Below, piece after piece: positions 5,738 through 6,174 of a stretch of DNA of 6,174 nt (its first letter is position 1; each line of letters opens with the position of its first letter). The notes beneath the pieces are model-generated. The model had not been told where the DNA came from. It did not search any database and worked only from the letters and a program-made list of their open reading frames with translations. Location: NCBI GenBank assembly GCA_946479405.1, contig CAMLGD010000189.1, positions 1 to 6,174 of the forward strand. The letters run 5' to 3'. Origin of the DNA: an uncultured Vogesella sp. (GTDB lineage Bacteria > Pseudomonadota > Gammaproteobacteria > Burkholderiales > Chromobacteriaceae). The position numbers and the translations under genes are program-made.

Positions 5738-6174
5738 TCAGTTACCCCATTCCGCAACAAAGTCGTCGCGGAAGCGGTACAGCCAGGCCAGGCGGGCTGT
5801 ACCCAGTGCCTTGCCGGCTTCGGTTTGCATACTGGTCGGCAGCGTGGCCAGTTTTACGACGATGTGATCCAGCGCGTACTGGCGGTCGTCGAGCGTACGG
5901 TTGTTGCCCAGTGCGTCGTCCGGGTGAGCCAGCTGGCTGTTCATGCGCCCGGCGGTGTAGAACAGTCGTGCCAGCCCCACTGCGCCCAGCGCATCCAGCC
6001 GGTCGGCATCCTGCACCAGCTGCGCCTCCAGCGTCTGCGGAGCGATATTGGCGGAGAAGCTGTGTGCTTCAATGGCGTGCGCCACGGCGGCTAACTTGTC
6101 GGCAGGGAAGCCCAGCGCCGCCAGCTCGCGGCTGGCCAGTGCCGCGGCCTGGCGCGAGGCCAGCTGGCGCTCGG
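5738..6174 (-). CDS. HD-domain phosphohydrolase-like protein, C-terminal fragment
   Basis: The frame is open from the right window edge to the TGA at 5738-5740, giving 144 visible residues; the start lies outside. The visible part resembles the C-terminal half of the YedJ-type HD family. It has AVAHAIEAHSFS (about 29-40 of the fragment), supplying a conserved His cluster. VQDADRLDALGAVGLARLF follows (about 53-71), with the 'DADRLDA-G' pattern containing the late metal-site aspartate. The helical tail includes LDHIVVKLATLP and ARLAWLYRFRDDF. The first His and the HD doublet, which define the metal site, would be upstream and cannot be checked. Such proteins are predicted metal-dependent phosphohydrolases, with substrate unknown in most cases. 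An internal GTG at 6085 is not needed as a start, since coding similarity continues upstream of it. Confidence 0.85.
   Translation of the reverse strand, partial: ERQLASRQAAALASRELAALGFPADKLAAVAHAIEAHSFSANIAPQTLEAQLVQDADRLDALGAVGLARLFYTAGRMNSQLAHPDDALGNNRTLDDRQYALDHIVVKLATLPTSMQTEAGKALGTARLAWLYRFRDDFVAEWGN

Noticed and set aside
6085..6087. GTG as the true start of the HD-domain gene
   Set aside because: The frame stays open to the window edge with plausible helical coding sequence. The visible motifs are only the C-terminal half of an HD domain, so the start must lie further upstream.
4994..6094. A 366-codon open frame on the + strand, antisense to glsA and the HD-domain gene
   Set aside because: It crosses two well-supported genes and their gap and has no recognisable motif. 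It is a shadow of their codon bias.

Overview
The window is ordinary, densely coded, GC-rich bacterial chromosome. It looks betaproteobacterial, plausibly Neisseriales/Chromobacteriaceae. That placement is inferred from the canonical fliLMNOPQR gene order, the sequence character of FliM, FliN and YebC, and the codon use; it was not tested by any search.

Left part (1-3798, + strand): the distal half of a flagellar operon. It holds the last 32 codons of fliL, then complete fliM, fliN, fliO, fliP, fliQ and fliR. Genes abut or overlap: fliM/fliN share 8 nt, fliO/fliP share an ATGA, and the other gaps are 2-13 nt. This indicates one transcript with translational coupling. FliM and FliN build the C-ring (rotor/switch), which receives CheY-P and docks export cargo. 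FliO helps assemble FliP, and FliP, FliQ and FliR form the membrane core of the flagellar type III export gate. FliL belongs to the stator/basal-body environment.

Middle (3799-4711): yebC, a YebC/TACO1-family gene, is on the + strand. It has its own probable extended -10 promoter just after the fliR stop and a leader hairpin before the start codon. It ends at a strong hairpin with A-tract and T-tract flanks (4623-4655) that can serve both strands. A 26-bp perfect palindrome (4677-4702) lies between this and the converging glsA.

Right part (4712-6174, - strand): glsA, a complete serine-dependent-fold glutaminase with all expected active-site residues, and upstream of it the C-terminal part of an HD-domain phosphohydrolase-like gene cut by the window edge. 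The 111-bp gap between them holds a U-tract-less hairpin and a weak candidate -10 for glsA.

No rRNA, tRNA, CRISPR array, insertion sequence or prophage is visible. I see no convincing undescribed system. The points worth a second look are a non-consensus GSDG in FliM where GGXG is expected, a very stable hairpin at the end of the fliO signal-peptide region, the yebC leader hairpin, and the paired palindromes between yebC and glsA.
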